Shown here in pieces: positions 22,480 through 33,359 of a DNA stretch of 64,000 bases (positions within the stretch are counted from its first letter, which is position 1; each line of letters starts with the position of its first letter). A program made the position numbers and the translations under genes. Origin of the DNA: Favolaschia claudopus (Eukaryota; Basidiomycota; Agaricomycetes; Agaricales; Mycenaceae); assembly GCA_037176885.1 (NCBI GenBank), contig JAWWNJ010000147.1:496001-560000 (forward strand). Reading direction: 5' to 3'. The notes beneath the pieces were generated by a model. It did no database searches, was not told the origin of the DNA, and saw nothing but the letters and a program-made list of their open reading frames with translations.

Positions 22480-23036
22480 AATTTAAACTGACGCGGGGAT
22501 CAGTCACGGTGTCACAGTCACAAAACTTTCCCACCACCGACCAAACGCGGGGAACAGTATAATATACCTCAAATATACCTCTGAAAACTATCTCTACGCA
22601 TGTAAAATGTTATAAACTACTACGGTAATTTGCAGGCTCCGCGCAGCGGGCCTCCGCGGCGAGCGGCAGCACCACGCAGTGGGCCCAGCGGCGAGCGATA
22701 GCACCACGCAGTGGGCCTAGCGGCGAGCGCAGCCCCGCGCAGCGGTCGGGGTCTGGGGTGGAAAACCCCAGCCGTCCGGGCCGGCGCCCGCAAAAGTCCC
22801 CCCAACTATTCAATATTCAGGGTTATTTTACTGAAAGTTCGTTGAAAATGTGACAGAAATAATTAAATACACATTCATACTGAACACAAAACTAATTATA
22901 GGCCGTCAGGCAAAAGGAGGGGGGTCTGGGGGGAACAACGTTCCCCCCAGCGAAACGTTGACCAAAAAAACGACGCGGGGAAGCCGTGGGAAGTCACGGT
23001 CACAGTGTGACATTTCCCCGCGTCTGTTTAATCTCC
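22480..23036. mobile_element. 557-bp non-autonomous TIR transposon (MITE-like)
   Basis: The ends are inverted copies. The left end runs AATTTAAACTGACGCGGGG; the right end, reverse complemented, runs GGAGATTAAACAGACGCGGGG. Similarity extends about 45 bp through GTCAC(G/A)-rich sequence. The element is flanked by the direct repeat CGTTGCGAGGG. Inside is a GC-rich tract with repeated GCAGTGGGCC(C/T)AGCGGCGAGCG units (22670..22740) and two short stem-loops around GGGTCTGGGG. There is no transposase. An 11-bp (or 9-11 bp) duplication is typical of Mutator-like elements, which is my tentative class. Confidence 0.7.
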
Positions 23037-23047
23037 CGTTGCGAGGG
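23037..23047. repeat. Target site duplication, right copy
   Basis: Exact repeat of 22469..22479 on the other side of the element. Confidence 0.65.
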
Positions 23048-24170
23048 TCGGGATCGCAGAAATTTCGTTACGAGAGGGGAGAATCAGAGCTGCGGAAAGC
23101 CAGGGGTAAGTACAGTGCCATTGAGAATGAGAATGACAAGCTGGTAGCACGAAAAAGGAAGGGGCCTGGTGCGCATGAGCTCTGACGAGCTAGACATACG
23201 TCGAGGCAGAGGTGCATGGAAGTCTTGCAAGTCCTGCAGGGCACAGTGCTAAAGGTGCACAGATCTCCAGACCAAAACGACGACGCGCATACTCACCTTG
23301 ATCACTTGAATATCCTCGACCTCACTCGCGCCCCTTTCATCTATGCCAAAAGAGTGTTACCCGCCAAAGGAAGCTGCCTATATGTCGATTTAGACTGTTG
23401 CGGCTGAGGATTCAGCAGAAACCCCGCGGTTCCGTACGAAGAAAAGCGAGGGTCGAGTGAGTCGAGTCTTAGGAGGCAGTAGAAAGGTGTCCATTCGCTG
23501 CTGCGCTGCCAGACGACCACGACTGGGTCAACGTTGACATAGTCCAAATGACCCTGATATCAGAGAGCGGCGTGAGCCGAGATTGTCGCTGGCGCTTAAT
23601 GGATTGCTCGCCACGGTTGACGAAGAGGAGGAAGAGTGACTGAGTGAGCGGCCCGCCCTGCCGCATCAACATCGCGTGACCGTGGGACCCTGCTGGCGTC
23701 TCTTGATTCCAAACCGCCACCTGGCACCCAACCGCCACCACACTTCCTCACTTCCTGCTCGTGTATTTGATTGGACTTTCTCTGTTTTACTGTAGAGGAT
23801 GCTTGCGAATCCTCCCCGGAGGCGATTGTTGGACCGCCGTCTAAATTCACCGGTAGGCTAAGTACTGTCGACCTTCTGCTGCTTTGCTACTGAAGTCTGA
23901 TTCCTTACTCCCGTGCAACTCCCGGGCTTACAAGTTCCTCCGCAAGTTCAACCCTATTCTACCGAGCGCTGCACAAAGTCTCTTCGACAAATTCATCCCA
24001 AGAAACCTCTCATTCTGACAATTCAACAACAATTCAAAACTGTAACTAAACACTTTCGCCAACGACAAACTTGAATCTCTTCGAATCAATTCGCTTGTGA
24101 GCCGCTAGGAATCCATTATAAGCCAAGTCACGTACTGCCAACAACTTAAAGGGAGTCTCACCGCTCAAGT
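23048..24170. other. Region with a possible decayed gene related to 33.5-33.7 kb
   Basis: A lysine/glutamate-rich frame right of the TIR element (23068..23185 on plus) and a minus frame at 23850..23596 look weakly coding. The minus frame contains a GGTTTGGAATCAAG...GTCCCACGGTCACGCGA segment that matches 33700..33630, hinting at a duplicated and eroded gene. No intact gene is supported. Confidence 0.25.
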
Positions 24171-24540
24171 TCAAGTGCACTGGAACGAATTGATAGTGGT
24201 TCCGGTGTTGACGTTGATGCAGTTGTTGGGCTGCTCAGTCCCGAAGTTGAACGCCTCTCCGCTGCAGCCGCCGCCCGAGAACAGGACGACGTTGGCGGCG
24301 GAGCCAAAGACCTACAGGTTCATAACAATAATAATAAGCATCACTCATGCATTTTCAGGGCGACAAGCAAACCTCGAACGAGTGCCTCCCACTGAAATCG
24401 ATGCAAGCTCCGTTGCAGGCGACAGAGTCGCCCTGACTTCCGTTGCACGAGTCACCGCTGAAGCCGATGATGCTCTGGGCTTTGGCGTGGAGCGCCAAGG
24501 TGACTGCAGCGAGGAGGGCAGAGGTGAAGGTGAAGCGCAT
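24171..24540 (-). CDS. Small secreted cysteine-rich protein, paralogue 1
   Basis: Two exons, 24540..24373 and 24311..24171, encode about 102 residues. MRFTFTSALLAAVTLALHAKA is a clear signal peptide, probably cleaved after AKA. The mature 80 residues have six cysteines (SC, AC and AC in exon 1; GC, NC and QC in exon 2), enough for three disulphides. The repeated F/V-x-x-F-S-G-x-x-C-x-G pattern (FSGDSCNG and LFSGGGCSGE) suggests two related beta motifs, as in beta/gamma-crystallin-like proteins; that is only a resemblance. A close paralogue lies at 30310..30688. The role is unknown; candidates are a surface or effector-like protein. A TATA box precedes it. Confidence 0.75.
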
Positions 24541-24604
24541 CGTAGTCTGTAGAGGACGAAGTAGAACTGGTAGGCTCTGATTTTTCCTTGCTGTCCCAGC
24601 CTGC

Positions 24605-24611
24605 TTTTATA
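24605..24611 (-). promoter_or_regulatory. TATA box of small secreted protein gene 1
   Basis: TATAAAA on the minus strand, about 65 nt upstream of the ATG. It is conserved at the same place in the paralogue near 30750. Confidence 0.5.
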
Positions 24612-25787
24612 CCCTGCAGAGAGACCGGGTATCTTTCACTCACCGATTTATTATGTTCACCGATGAATTCGGGTAGGCGTTCGACTTCGAAAGAGGAGGC
24701 TCCAGAATTGGAGACGGTGCGTGCTATTTTGCGACGGCGCGTCGGCACTTAGTCTCTAATCCCTCGATTTGGGATGTCTATTTTGTCTCATACCTCGTTT
24801 TATTCCACTGAACTTAGCTGGGCGTCCCGTTTGATCTTCTCCCATTCTACTCTGAAAAAATAACCCAAAGACAAGGATTCTAGAAATTATCACGGAGGGT
24901 ACTTTTCTGCGATGCTTCGGGAGCTAGCTTGGGATAGCTGCATTGGTGATTCATCCTTACTTTGATGTTCCACCAGTTTCACTTCACTCAGCGTTCACAG
25001 TAAATTTCATTCAGCCATCCCTTTCGTCGAGTTTCATTCTAATGTCAAAAACACAACAGTCATCGCGACCCAGCACTGCACCGTGCAAGATCGATTGTGA
25101 ACCAAAATAACTCCAAAGGAAGGTTGAAAACGTGAACGCCTTGGCGGATCGCCGCAGATGTTAGTTGGCCACGGCAATCCTAGTAGCCTGGTACTGCGAA
25201 GGCCCCCAACAAAGTGGCCGGTACAGTAAACACAAACCGTGAACGTAAGTACCCAACCAATTCTTCCGCCTCACTTGCAATAACATAATAAAAGTCTTCC
25301 ATATATAGGTTCTAGCTGTGGACTCGCTGGCGGATCGCCGCAGACTCATATCGTCGGCGTCCCGAGATTCAATCCGAACCACAGGCTTGGAAAGGAAATG
25401 TGAAACTTCAACTTGTGGCACCATTCCATTCAAAGCATAGAAATTAAACTCGAAGTCTGTTTGGAATAGGTGTTGCCCTTCTATTCGGATTTTTACTCGA
25501 GGACGATGTGCAGCTCATCCACCACCGATACGGAGCGGAGCGGCTGTCACTCTCAAAACAGACAACGGTCATACCCGGGCCCACTTTAACAACGTTTCCT
25601 AATACATCACCGGAGCCCCCTCTCGTTCTCTCGTTCATTAATCGAACGCAATGGCCTCAGACTCGGACGGCGAATTCATCAACGATAAAACCAATCAATT
25701 TCCAACGATATGTACCCTTTACAATGATACTATTCTTTCGCCTTTGATAACGATGGAACGAGACCGCAAAAAGTAACTTGAGGGTGC

Positions 25788-26925
25788 TTACTTGTACTTT
25801 GATGGCCGGTTATTTTGGCTGGGCGTACGTTGCGTTACTTTACTTTACTTTGATGTACTTTTCCCACGCTTGGCGAAAGTTACTTCAATTTACTTGTACT
25901 TCTAGGCTTATAATATGAAGGCAAAAAAAGACATTATAGGTCAGTTGTAAGGTAGTAGTAGCTCCTGTTGATGAATATGACGCGTCTTCACGACTTTGTG
26001 CTCACTTTTTATGACTAATACTATCGCACTTATCTTTCTGTCCTACACCACCTTGACAGTGAGTATTTGACTTAATGTGAGAAATCAGAGCTAATAATTT
26101 ACCCCTGAGAAGCAATTGAACTTAGATTTATTGCGCTTGATCGTTTTTTGTGTCGATCTGAACTCATACGGGTTCAACCAGTCAATTACCTAATCCGGAA
26201 ATCTTCAACCTTGACCCGCAGGTACTGTGTTTCAGACACAAGATGTTGGCTGAAGAGGCAACAAAGCTCTGAGATATTACTCTCAAGTAAATTCTGAGCT
26301 TACTGCATCTGCGGTGCGTATGTGTATGGCATTTCGGCACTGACTTCTATCCGAACAGCGATAAGTATTACTTTACAACCTTTTGAAGTGCTTCTAACAG
26401 GTAAATAGTGCTTTGGGGTACTTTGATGCGACAGATTAGCGCAAAGTAGCCTTAACTTGCCTTACTTTACTTCAGAATACTTGTACTTTACTTTGCTTAC
26501 CCGCCCAAGTACATCAGCGAAAGTTACTTTTGCCATCAGATGGCATCAATTACAGCCAAGTCCGCAAGTAAACGCAAGTAACTGTAACTTCTCACTTATA
26601 CTTCACTCTGAGATCATGGGGAGTATACTATATGGTCTCTTATACTACTCTGATGGCTTCCATGACCGTTACTGGCAGCAGCAAAGCATGTCAAGTATTC
26701 CTCAAGGCTCATGCACTGATGTGCAACCGTTAGAAGTGCTGTTTAGAGTCAAGAAGTAGCTGGGGGCGCTAAAATTGAAGGTAGAAACAGTATATTCGCC
26801 TTACATCGCTCTACTTTACTTGTACTTTGATCTACTTGCCACCCAAGTACCCGGGCAAAAGTTACTTTTGCCATCAGATGGCATCAATTAAGGCCAAGTA
26901 AGCAAGTAAATGCGCCATTTGAGCA
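25788..26925. repeat. AAGTAAAGTA-rich repeat cluster
   Basis: ACTTTACTTGTACTTTACTT-like words recur at 25788..25905, 26455..26590 and 26812..26925. The block AAAGTTACTTTTGCCATCAGATGGCATCAATTA is repeated (26518..26550 and 26867..26900) and contains the palindrome TGCCATCAGATGGCA. These look like ends of a nonautonomous element family. A related piece lies at 30062..30245. There is no coding sequence. Confidence 0.55.
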
Positions 26926-27721
26926 AGTAACAGTGATTAACGACTTGTAATTAGTGCGAATACATTGCTGAGCCTAATATATTGCATATTAGCTCTCTTC
27001 CAGCGTTTCCCTGACCCACTTGGCAAAAGTATCCGCATTTTGAATTAATTTTGCAGTCTCATGGTTTGCTCATGGTTCGATTCGGTAATGTTTGACTCCC
27101 AGTATTCAAGAATTCAAACTATAGTGCTTGAATGAAGAGAGGATGCATTATATTGTAGAAACTGAGTAGTCTAGGGTGATCCTTGAACGAATGTGTATCT
27201 ACTTCTTTGGAGGCTAGTGAATGAATGTATAGTGACATTTACCTCTAGCCTCTTGCCTGCCCCCGGGGACCGGGTTGCTTTACGCTTGGTTGTACCTGTG
27301 GTACCTTGAACTCGGGCGCTCCTTCTCTTTGCCACTTTCTTCAACTTCTCTTCAACTTTGTCTTTACTATCACTTTCTCTCCTCCCTATATTCTCCACTT
27401 CGAGTCGTTTGCATTTGCTGCGTTCAACTGGCGGGAGAGCGGGACTCGGTGGTCGTGGCTCTACCTCGATATCCGAAAGGGACGTTAAAGGGCTCAAAGG
27501 GGGTGGATCAACTGTTCAAATAGTCCAGGTAATTCTGACGACTGTCAGACATATTCATCGTCATTTCCACTGAAGGCACTTGCCAAGTCGAAGGTAGAGG
27601 AAATACGACCCTCTGCAGCGCGTGTAAAGCTTACCTTCATCTTGGCAAAATCATAGGAAATACTCTGGCCCAGTTGTTTGTGTTCCGGCGTGTTCAGAAC
27701 GAGTCCAGGAGTGGTGATATT
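26926..27721. other. Intergenic region
   Basis: Minus frame 27497..27171 (SPLTSLSDIEVEPRPPSP, then Lys/Arg-rich) could be a short disordered exon, but no partner exons or motif are visible. Confidence 0.25.
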
Positions 27722-28003
27722 TCAAATGATATTCCCAGCCTTCGCATTCCACACAGGGTCATCCGGGGGCAGAGCACGCAGATCTTCGGAGGTAAAGAAG
27801 CGTGATAGGAAGTATATCTGGGTGTCGTCCGACGCAAATAACTGCGCAAGATGACAAGTTGAAAAAGTATTGGGGCCACAGTTTGGACCCAGCGACGGGA
27901 TTTCACTGTATGGGTGGTTTTCGAGTAAGCTTTGAACGTGCGGTTCCGAAATTAGGGACGCATCTCCTGGAAGAAGGCGTTCTTTAATTGCCCCGCAAAG
28001 CCA
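27722..28003 (-). pseudogene. Open 94-codon fragment, probably part of a decayed transposon gene
   Basis: A stop-free minus frame contains AIKERLLPGD, LFASDDTQIYFLSRFF and DLRALPPDDPVWNAK, then TGA. It has no ATG: it is preceded by TAA. It is well conserved in composition, so it is likely an exon or relic. Its position 1 kb downstream of the transposase-like remnant, on the same strand, suggests the same element. Confidence 0.35.
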
Positions 28004-29025
28004 TTAACAGATTTCTCCTCGTTGATTGGAGCGCCTAACTTGATAATATCCAATACCGGCTGACAAGCATGGAGAAGAGCGACTGATATCTCTGGATTTT
28101 CATATGCATAGATGTCAACGCGTCTTCAACGAGCCGATGCGGCTTTTCTCGGCTCGATCGACGACAGCTTTGCAACAGGTGTGGACTACGCCGCAGGCAA
28201 GCAAAGAGAAAGGTCAAAGTCTTTGTCGGTCGGTTTGCTTCCTACCTTCTCCCACCATTAAACTCTTGCAGCAAAGCACCAAACCGAACCCTAATTACTT
28301 ATCCATCCAAAGCTTCAACACTGATAACTGCCTGCTAAACCGTATTCTACTCAAACTCTACCCAATATTTCACGCTTCGATTTCACACCCCCTCATTTGT
28401 TGCTCAGTCGGAGTCAGTGCCTGTTCAATTCTTGAGGACAATGATTTGATGATTGATCCCTCGTCAAATGGTCGCGCTTTGCCCAGTTCCAAAATATTTC
28501 GTCTACCTTCCCACCTGGTTTCATCGGCCGAACGAATGATCCCGGCTTCAATTTATCATTCAATAGACATTGTTCTGTTCCCCGAATTACCCCATGCTAG
28601 CGCCCTCAACGGCAACATGATTTGTTTCAAAATTTAGGACATCGACTCACTGAAACGAATGAGCCTACCCAGTCAACTCATCTAATGACTTGATCGGACA
28701 CGATGCCCTTCATCTGAGTTCTGTTCACGGCCAGCTCAATACAGTTTGGGAAGTCTTGGGCATTTGGAGAGAAGTGCAGGCGCGTATTAGTTATATATTC
28801 CACTGGTATTGTCGTTGAGGCGAAATCTCGAGCCAGATCTACATCGCAATGCAGAACCGGAGAGTTGTGCTATTCGAGTTCAAGTTGCCGGAGCGAAGCG
28901 GAAGCATATCTTGTCATTAATCAAGAATTTAGATGTCCGGTGTTTCCATCCCGCGTCAGAGGGAAATGGTACCATTTGATTGATATTGAACAAGATTGCC
29001 GGCGACCTCACTAATTTCGAATGCT

Positions 29026-29862
29026 TTAGCTAGAGGAAATCTCGCGAGTGTTGAGGTTTCTGGTCAGAGATGCAAGATCTTTGGCCAATAAGGCTTCCGA
29101 CGATTGAAATAAATCGAGCCCGAGTTCCTGGTTAAGGTGACGCTCGCGTTCTGCTTCTGTCAATTTCCGGCTCGTTATGTATCTGATAAGGTGGTTAAAA
29201 TGATAGAATAAGCACGAAAGTGCGGAGGCAGTTGGAGGTTGCAAAATAAATTCTTCGCGCTCGGGACTTCGCCATTGCGAAGATGCTTGGTACCACATTT
29301 CCATGCCGTTGTTGAAGAAGCACAAGTTAGGTGCATCCGCTGGGTATGACTTGAGACAGATGAGCGGGAAGTCAATCATCGGGTTCGGGTTCGATACGAC
29401 GATTTCATCAACAACTTGCTGGTCAGCAGCAGCAGCGAGGGCTTCGATGGTGTCGGGAGCGCGTCCATCATTAAATTTCAAAGCACGGGGCTTTGGAGGA
29501 CAAGGATTCCTTGGATCACTCGCGTTGAAGTGCGTCTATTTAACCTCATAAGACTTTGGAATCAGCTAATAACATGTTAAACATTGGCTAAGCAATTGCC
29601 CGATTCTTCTCTTCCATCTGGGGAACATCATGCAAGTATAATATTTTGATCTCTGGAACAAGTTCTTGATCTTTTCTTCTCCGTGATGCAAGAGGGAATG
29701 TTAATGTTCAATAGGGTTCGTCGTAGAGGGAATTTTTGCCGCAAGCTCCGGAAAAAATGTTGCAGCAGTAGGGCGGCACTCTCACCGCGAAAACCAGCTT
29801 TTAGTCTGCGGATACGTTGATTTAAGGTCTCGCACAACTTGATCGAATCGTTCTGATGTCAT
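29026..29862 (-). pseudogene. Decayed transposase-like gene
   Basis: Pieces in order on the minus strand: MTSERFDQVVRDLKSTYPQ near 29862; then FFPELAAKIPSTTNPIEH and HSLLHH with an in-frame TAA between them (29709..29707); then KILYLHDVPQMEEKNRAIA in a shifted frame; then an exon 29535..29026 with HFNASDPRNP, KFNDGRAPDTIEALAA, FNNGMEMWYQASSQW and LTEAERERHL. The STTNP(I/V)E-H-HSLLHH and FNDGRAPDTI boxes recur, from memory, in transposase-like proteins repeated across mushroom genomes; I cannot name the superfamily with confidence. The stop codon and at least one frameshift make it inactive. The TAA sits where CAA (Gln) would be expected, a C-to-T type change. Confidence 0.5.
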
Positions 29863-30061
29863 AAATTTATGTTTCACGTGACCGCGGGGCGCGGCGACGC
29901 GAGTTTGCAACTTAGTTTGCTCGTTGCACTTCCTGGGTAAAGAGAAAGGAATGTTAGCTTCAATTAAGGCTCGTCTGCAGCTCCCCCGAGGCGTGGCGGC
30001 CCTCTTTTACAGCAGAATACAACTATTTCTCAGCCATTCCCACCGCAAATCCCACTAAATA

Positions 30062-30245
30062 TGAAGCTACTTGGTGTTGCTTCAAGTAACTTTATGTAAC
30101 TTGAAGTTGCTTAAAGCTGCTTAAATTTACTTTACTTGTACTTTTACTTTCAAAGTTTGCTTCACCAGCCAAACGTAACGTAACGTACATTTTGGCAGGC
30201 GAAGTAAGATTTGACAAGTTACTTTCGTAACCGTCCGATGGAACC
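30062..30245. repeat. AAGTAAAGTA-rich repeat, outlying copy
   Basis: TTTACTTTACTTGTACTTTTACTTT and GCGAAGTAAGATTTGACAAGTTACTTT words relate it to the 25.8-26.9 kb cluster. It ends just before the second secreted-protein gene. Confidence 0.45.
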
Positions 30246-30309
30246 AGTCCCAGTCACTGTGAGCTTGTAAGCCAAAATTCCAAAATGATCGATAAGGAAG
30301 TCTCACCAT

Positions 30310-30688
30310 TCAAGCTCCAGTGCACTGGAACGACGAGATCGAAGTGCCGGTGTTGACGTTGATGCAGTTATTGGGCTGCTCAGTCCCGAAGTTGAAGGAC
30401 TCTCCGCTGCAGCCGCCACCCGAGAACAGGACGACGTTCGCGGCCGAGCCAAGGACCTACAGATTGACAATATTCAGCACCATTCAGGACTGGACTTTCC
30501 ACACCATCATCGTAGCGAACCTCGAAAGAGTGCCTTCCGCTGAAATCGATGCAAGCACCGTTGCAAGCGACATCGTTGCCCTGACCTCCGTTGCAAGAAT
30601 CACCACTGAAGGCGATGAGGCTCTGGGCTTTGGCGTGGACCGCCAAAGCGACCGCAGCGAGGAGGGCAGAGGTGAAGGTGAAGCGCAT
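30310..30688 (-). CDS. Small secreted cysteine-rich protein, paralogue 2
   Basis: Two exons, 30688..30521 and 30456..30310, encode about 104 residues. Signal peptide MRFTFTSALLAAVALAVHAKA, then the same six-cysteine frame as the 24 kb paralogue, with GFS to AFS and SQGDS to GQGND changes. The C-terminus is two residues longer (QCTGA). Intron position and phase are identical, so the pair arose by duplication. Exon sequences are much better conserved than the intron, which suggests selection on both copies. Function unknown; likely secreted. Confidence 0.75.
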
Positions 30689-30749
30689 CGTAAAGGACGA
30701 AGTAGAACTGGTAGGCTCTGGTTCTTCCTTGCTATGTATTTCAACCTGC

Positions 30750-30756
30750 TTTTATA
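30750..30756 (-). promoter_or_regulatory. TATA box of small secreted protein gene 2
   Basis: TATAAAA on the minus strand, 62 nt upstream of the ATG, matching the paralogue. Confidence 0.5.
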
Positions 30757-31380
30757 CCCCGCAGATGAGAGGAGAGCCGGGAATATTCTATTACCAGCCG
30801 ATTGTTTTGTTACCGACGAGCTCGGGTAGGTGTTGAACTTCGGTGAATAAACACGGTGCGCCTATTTCCGTGACGGTGCCCTAGCACTGGATTTCTGATT
30901 CCTGTATCTGGGTTTTTTACTTATCTTCTACCCCATTTATTCTACCAAATTCAAAGACTCATCCATTTTTGTCTACTCTGACTTCACTCCAAAAATAAAT
31001 TGAAGAAAAGCACTCCAAAAATGATCACGGTGCGCACTATTATTCTGCGACGGCGCTTCGGCAACTAACTTGAGATTCCCGTATTTGTGATTCTTACTTT
31101 CATGTTCCACCCATTTCAGCGTCCCACCAGTCCAATTCGGCCAGCCCTCCCTTTTCGACGACTCTCATTCCACCGTAATCCCAAAAACACAACATTCCAA
31201 TACGATGTGAGTGCTCCTCCGTCTCCACAACTAACACAAGGGCTTCAAATGTGAGGGCATCACCGGATCCCCGCAGTCTCTGCGAACGAAGAAGTCTGGT
31301 TCGACCGCAGGTGAAGTCAAGGAATTCACGAGTCACAACGTAAGTATCTACCCGATTCTTCCTTCCGCTTCAGTTCAATG

Positions 31381-32564
31381 CAGAGCGCACCTCCACGGTA
31401 GTGAATCCAAAATCGCGAACGGAACGCCGCAAAGTCACTCTATAGTTTTGGCAATATGTAGTACAGAGGACCCAGAAGGCCGGGGCTCAGCGCTAGCAGT
31501 ATTGAATTCGGTTCGTAGCAAGCAGCAATTTTATGAGTGGCCATGGGGTCGAGAGTTCGTTCCTCCCCTGTTCAGATTGCTATTACTCTCAGGCTTCTGG
31601 CTGACTTCCCGTAAGTATCAGGATCAGCCTGAGCTCATTCGCTTCACCACCGGCACCGAGCGCAGCCGCCAGTCTTCTCAAGCCAAAAACCGATCAAGCT
31701 AAGAGTCATGATTATTCTCGCTTTTCTGCTTTTCTGGATGGTCCCTCTTGTTTACGAAGACCGGCTTCCGAATGAATGAACTCTGATCGACCTCTGTAAC
31801 GGGAAATTTGAAGAAGATACGGTATGGTTGTAGAACGGCGGCAACTTTCGAGTTCTCATGCTCGGATAGCTTCATGCTCGTGTCTCCTTGTCCGTAGCGA
31901 TGTTACTTTCCGAGTCATCGGATATTCTTTGCATCCATCCAGTCAATAATCCCCCATGTTGGCTGTAACGGAATTTATTGAACGAATTCCAAGACCATTT
32001 CTATGCCACTTATCCGTCACTGGACTTGAGATGTGTGTGCAATCGCGGTCCGCGTCTTCTTTCACGGCAGTTCGGAGAACTGAAGCTCGAAATTGGCGGA
32101 ATGAGACTCCGGAAAAAGTCCAGCTCACAACGTCATTTCATCTAGCCTCGGCAGAATGTGAGTCTCCTCTTGACGATTCGAACGATCACTCGGGTCTGGG
32201 CCAGCTACAGCAGGAGCTATAAAACTTCGGTCTCGTCGGCACATCCGCCCCCGAGCCATACGTCACAATGGTTGAGACTTAATCGCCGAGCGCTGAGGTC
32301 TCGCGGAGCCTAGCTTTCAGTTCACGGTCGTCGACTCGGACTCCGGAGTGCTCTCTTCCGAGACATTTCTGAGACCCACGGAAATACGATGCATTGCGTA
32401 GACCATGGTCTCGCGGATTCAAAGTGAGGTCGATGTCTCACCTCCTATTCTTCTACCTATAAAGCCCGGCCTCATTTACCTCCAGAAATCCATCAACAAC
32501 CTTTTCCAACTTTCTACAATCCACTCACCGGTTCCTCTCCGCACCTCACACAACCATCCCCCCC
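31381..32564. other. Intergenic region
   Basis: Several medium frames on both strands without motifs. From 32430 the sequence turns C/T-rich, like a promoter and 5' leader for the next candidate gene. Confidence 0.3.
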
Positions 32565-33125
32565 ATGTCATTCATCCAACTCCAAATGTTCGCCGCCCAA
32601 TGCGGCGGCATGGGTAGCTTTACTCACCCATGCACCCCTCCTCGTATTACCACCTCCGGCCGCCCTACCCTTCGCGAACGTTGCGGTTGGGACCTCACAA
32701 TTTCCTTTGCCGTGCCCGTTCAGCCCAAAGGCAACTTGGGCCCAACGATCGGGAATCTCCCCCGTCGGAAGCGCAGTAGTGTCGTGTCTATCGATTTTCC
32801 CGCCCCCGTCTTAGCACCTGAAGTCGTCGGAGCCAAGACGGGCGGTGAATTCTTTGCTTGACCGAGTGCGAGTCAGCAGCTCGTTGAAGGAACATATTAC
32901 CTCCATACCCTACCAAGACTGTTCAGACATACGATTTTTTGTTTATAGCAATATATACCCCAATTTGATGTTGCATCCGCAACAAAGTTGGCGAAACTTG
33001 AGTATGCAGAAAATGAATCGATGCGTTTGCGCGGAGCGATAGATGGGTTGGCGCTCAGCAACGCTGCTGAGCAGTTGGAAAATCTGAATACACGTATCAA
33101 GCCCCAAGAAAGCGAAGAGGAATAA
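32565..33125 (+). CDS. Uncharacterised protein with a C-terminal coiled coil
   Basis: A plausible first exon starts at the ATG at 32565 (MSFIQLQMFAAQCGG). A last exon 32949..33125 has a clear TTTATAG acceptor and encodes 58 residues, KLAKLEYAENESMRLRGAI then LSNAAEQLENLNTRI, a heptad-like helix ending PQESEEE. The middle splice is not resolved. Directly downstream (33141..33360) a further coding-like frame (RRTQRARLDFKGAAAT, donor GTAAGT) may belong to the same or a neighbouring gene. No family recognised. Confidence 0.35.
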
Positions 33126-33359
33126 ACTCACCGCGACCGCTCCGTCGTACCCAACGCGCTCGTCTCGATTTCAAGGGCGCTGCCGCCACCGTAAGTTCTC
33201 ACAGTCGCCGATACGAAGAACTCTATCGTGAATCGCTACAGGAGCAATGCATTTTTCTAGCCATCCGCAATAATCAGCGTCGAGAGAGGGCTGCAGTGTC
33301 GATTGGCCCTTGGTCCTTGGATGAACGGTTCGCGTTAGTAGAGGATTTTATCATTTGTT

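Larger units (their letters stand above)
24171..25290. repeat. Segmental duplication, copy 1
   Basis: Gene and upstream flank match 30310..31380 in the same order: the secreted-protein gene, the promoter with a GGGTAGGCGTTCGACTTCG-type segment, GCGACGGCGC(G/T)TCGGC, and CGTAAGTA followed by a CCAATTCTTCC/CGATTCTTCC segment near 25225/31338. Divergence is moderate with indels. The far boundary is approximate. Confidence 0.5.
30310..31380. repeat. Segmental duplication, copy 2
   Basis: Counterpart of 24171..25290. The similarity covers the gene, the TATA region and scattered blocks to about 31380. Confidence 0.5.

Noticed and set aside
24175..24552. Plus-strand ORF opposite the secreted-protein gene
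   Set aside because: It mirrors the spliced minus-strand gene, whose signal peptide, cysteines and paralogue are convincing.
25788..26925. A CRISPR-like array
   Set aside because: Repeats are irregularly spaced, diverged and palindromic without uniform spacers, and the genome is clearly eukaryotic.
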